Positions 43,788 to 44,546 of a DNA stretch of 44,546 bases are shown here, piece after piece (position 1 is the stretch's first letter; each line of letters opens with the position of its first letter). A program made the position numbers and the translations under genes. The DNA comes from an uncultured Sphingomonadaceae bacterium (lineage in GTDB: Bacteria; Pseudomonadota; Alphaproteobacteria; Sphingomonadales; Sphingomonadaceae), in contig CALMVA010000087.1 of the NCBI GenBank assembly GCA_937873035.1, forward strand, positions 1 through 44,546. The letters are read 5' to 3'. The notes below the pieces were generated by a model. It did no database searches. It was not told the origin of the DNA and saw only the letters and a list, made by a program, of their open reading frames with translations.

Positions 43788-44546
43788 ATGGGTTACCGGC
43801 TGGGCGTAGATGTCGGCGGCACTTTTACCGACCTCCTGCTGTTCGATACCGATACGGGCGCTTTCTGGCGGCATAAGACGCCGTCGACCCCGCATGACAG
43901 TTCCGAGGGTATTCTGAATGGCGTGGGTGCAATTTGCGCCAATGCCGGGATCGGTGCGGGGCAGATCGACTATTTCCTCCACGGAACGACGGTTGCGACC
44001 AATGCCGTGCTCGAAGGCAAGGGTGCCAAGGTTGGCCTTGTGACGACCGAGGGCTATCGTGACATCATGCAGATTGCACGCAGCTTTGTGCCCGGTGGGC
44101 TTGCCGCATGGATTATCTGGCCCAAGCCGCAACCGCTTGCGGCACTTGAGAATACAGTGACGGTCAAGGGCCGCATGAATTCGGAAGGCAAGGAAGTGCG
44201 TCCGCTTGATGAGGGCGATGTCCGCGCACAGTTGAACCGGCTGAAGGCGAATGGCGTTGAAGCCGTGACCGTTAGCCTCATCAATGCCTATGCCAGCGGC
44301 GTGCATGAGGCGCGCATCGGCAAGATCGCGGAAGATGTGTTGCCCGGCATCCCCGTGTCGCTCAGCCATGAAGTTTTGCCCGAAATGCAGGAATATGAGC
44401 GCACGTTGACGACTGTCGCCAATGCTTCGGTGCGGCCGGTGGTTGGCAAATATGTTTCCAACCTGCGCAACCGTCTGGCGGCCGAAGGGATGACCGGCAA
44501 ACTCTCGCTGCTCCGCTCCGATGGCGGCCTTATGAGGGCTGACAAG
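43788..44546 (+). CDS. Hydantoinase/oxoprolinase A subunit, cut by the window end
   Basis: Only the first 253 residues are visible. The ATP-binding start is LGVDVGGTFTDLLLFDTDTG, followed by [31 protein letters not shown] and the family block SHEVLPEMQEYERTLTTVANASVRPV. Members hydrolyse or carboxylate lactams, hydantoins or ketones with ATP, usually with a separate HyuB chain; the full length is about 680 residues. This start differs from the fused oxoprolinase at 26795. It lies 18 bp after the lyase, so the two are probably cotranscribed under the GntR regulator. The substrate cannot be told from this part. Confidence 0.88.
   Translation, partial: MGYRLGVDVGGTFTDLLLFDTDTGAFWRHKTPSTPHDSSEGILNGVGAICANAGIGAGQIDYFLHGTTVATNAVLEGKGAKVGLVTTEGYRDIMQIARSFVPGGLAAWIIWPKPQPLAALENTVTVKGRMNSEGKEVRPLDEGDVRAQLNRLKANGVEAVTVSLINAYASGVHEARIGKIAEDVLPGIPVSLSHEVLPEMQEYERTLTTVANASVRPVVGKYVSNLRNRLAAEGMTGKLSLLRSDGGLMRADK

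Overview
The window looks like a stretch of an alphaproteobacterial chromosome, most likely from a sphingomonad. The evidence is the GC-rich coding style, two large TonB-dependent receptors, a NodT-type efflux lipoprotein, a soluble NAD-linked formate dehydrogenase of the FdsGBAD type, and a FixL-like kinase. This assignment is inference from gene content; no rRNA or other marker gene is present.

Layout. Positions 1-2078 look like the right end of an integrated island. They hold a broken VapC toxin, a Fic AMP-transferase with a C-terminal winged helix, and a 54-bp 3' fragment of a tRNA-Leu(CAA) gene preceded by direct repeats that could be integrase arm sites. From 2146 to 5383 there is a truncated LuxR-type HTH, a small secreted protein and a TonB receptor. 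From 5409 to 14461 a tightly packed minus-strand block encodes formaldehyde and formate oxidation: class III alcohol dehydrogenase, two tandem VOC proteins, fdsG-fdsB-fdsA-fdsD and fdhD, followed by an omega-amino-acid aminotransferase. Two alpha/beta hydrolases lie just upstream on the same strand (14622-16440).

From 16631 to 21887 come a ferredoxin reductase, glpD, an aldehyde dehydrogenase and folD, with several strong palindromes between them. From 21899 to 26711 lies an EmrAB-type tripartite efflux operon with a divergent TetR repressor. From 26795 to 32965 a four-gene overlapping operon encodes single-chain 5-oxoprolinase, DUF969, DUF979 and DUF2891; I read it as a pyroglutamate uptake and use operon. 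A stand-alone 2OG-Fe(II) oxygenase follows.

The 34.1-39.1 kb stretch is a sensory cluster: a frameshifted PAS remnant, an orphan LuxR regulator, a FixL-like PAS histidine kinase that keeps a candidate heme histidine, and a globin-coupled chemoreceptor with a CheR-type C-terminal pentapeptide. Three copies of one 20-bp palindromic motif lie in this cluster and nowhere else that I noticed. One copy sits in the core of a perfect 19-bp-arm hairpin. This is the most likely undescribed regulatory circuit in the window.

The right end (39513-44546) holds a second TonB receptor, a divergent GntR/FCD regulator, an HMG-CoA-lyase-family gene with a single-base frameshift just before its catalytic loop, and the start of a second hydantoinase A. 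The GntR operator core is repeated at the starts of the regulator and of the lyase, which suggests a substrate-induced catabolic operon of unknown substrate.
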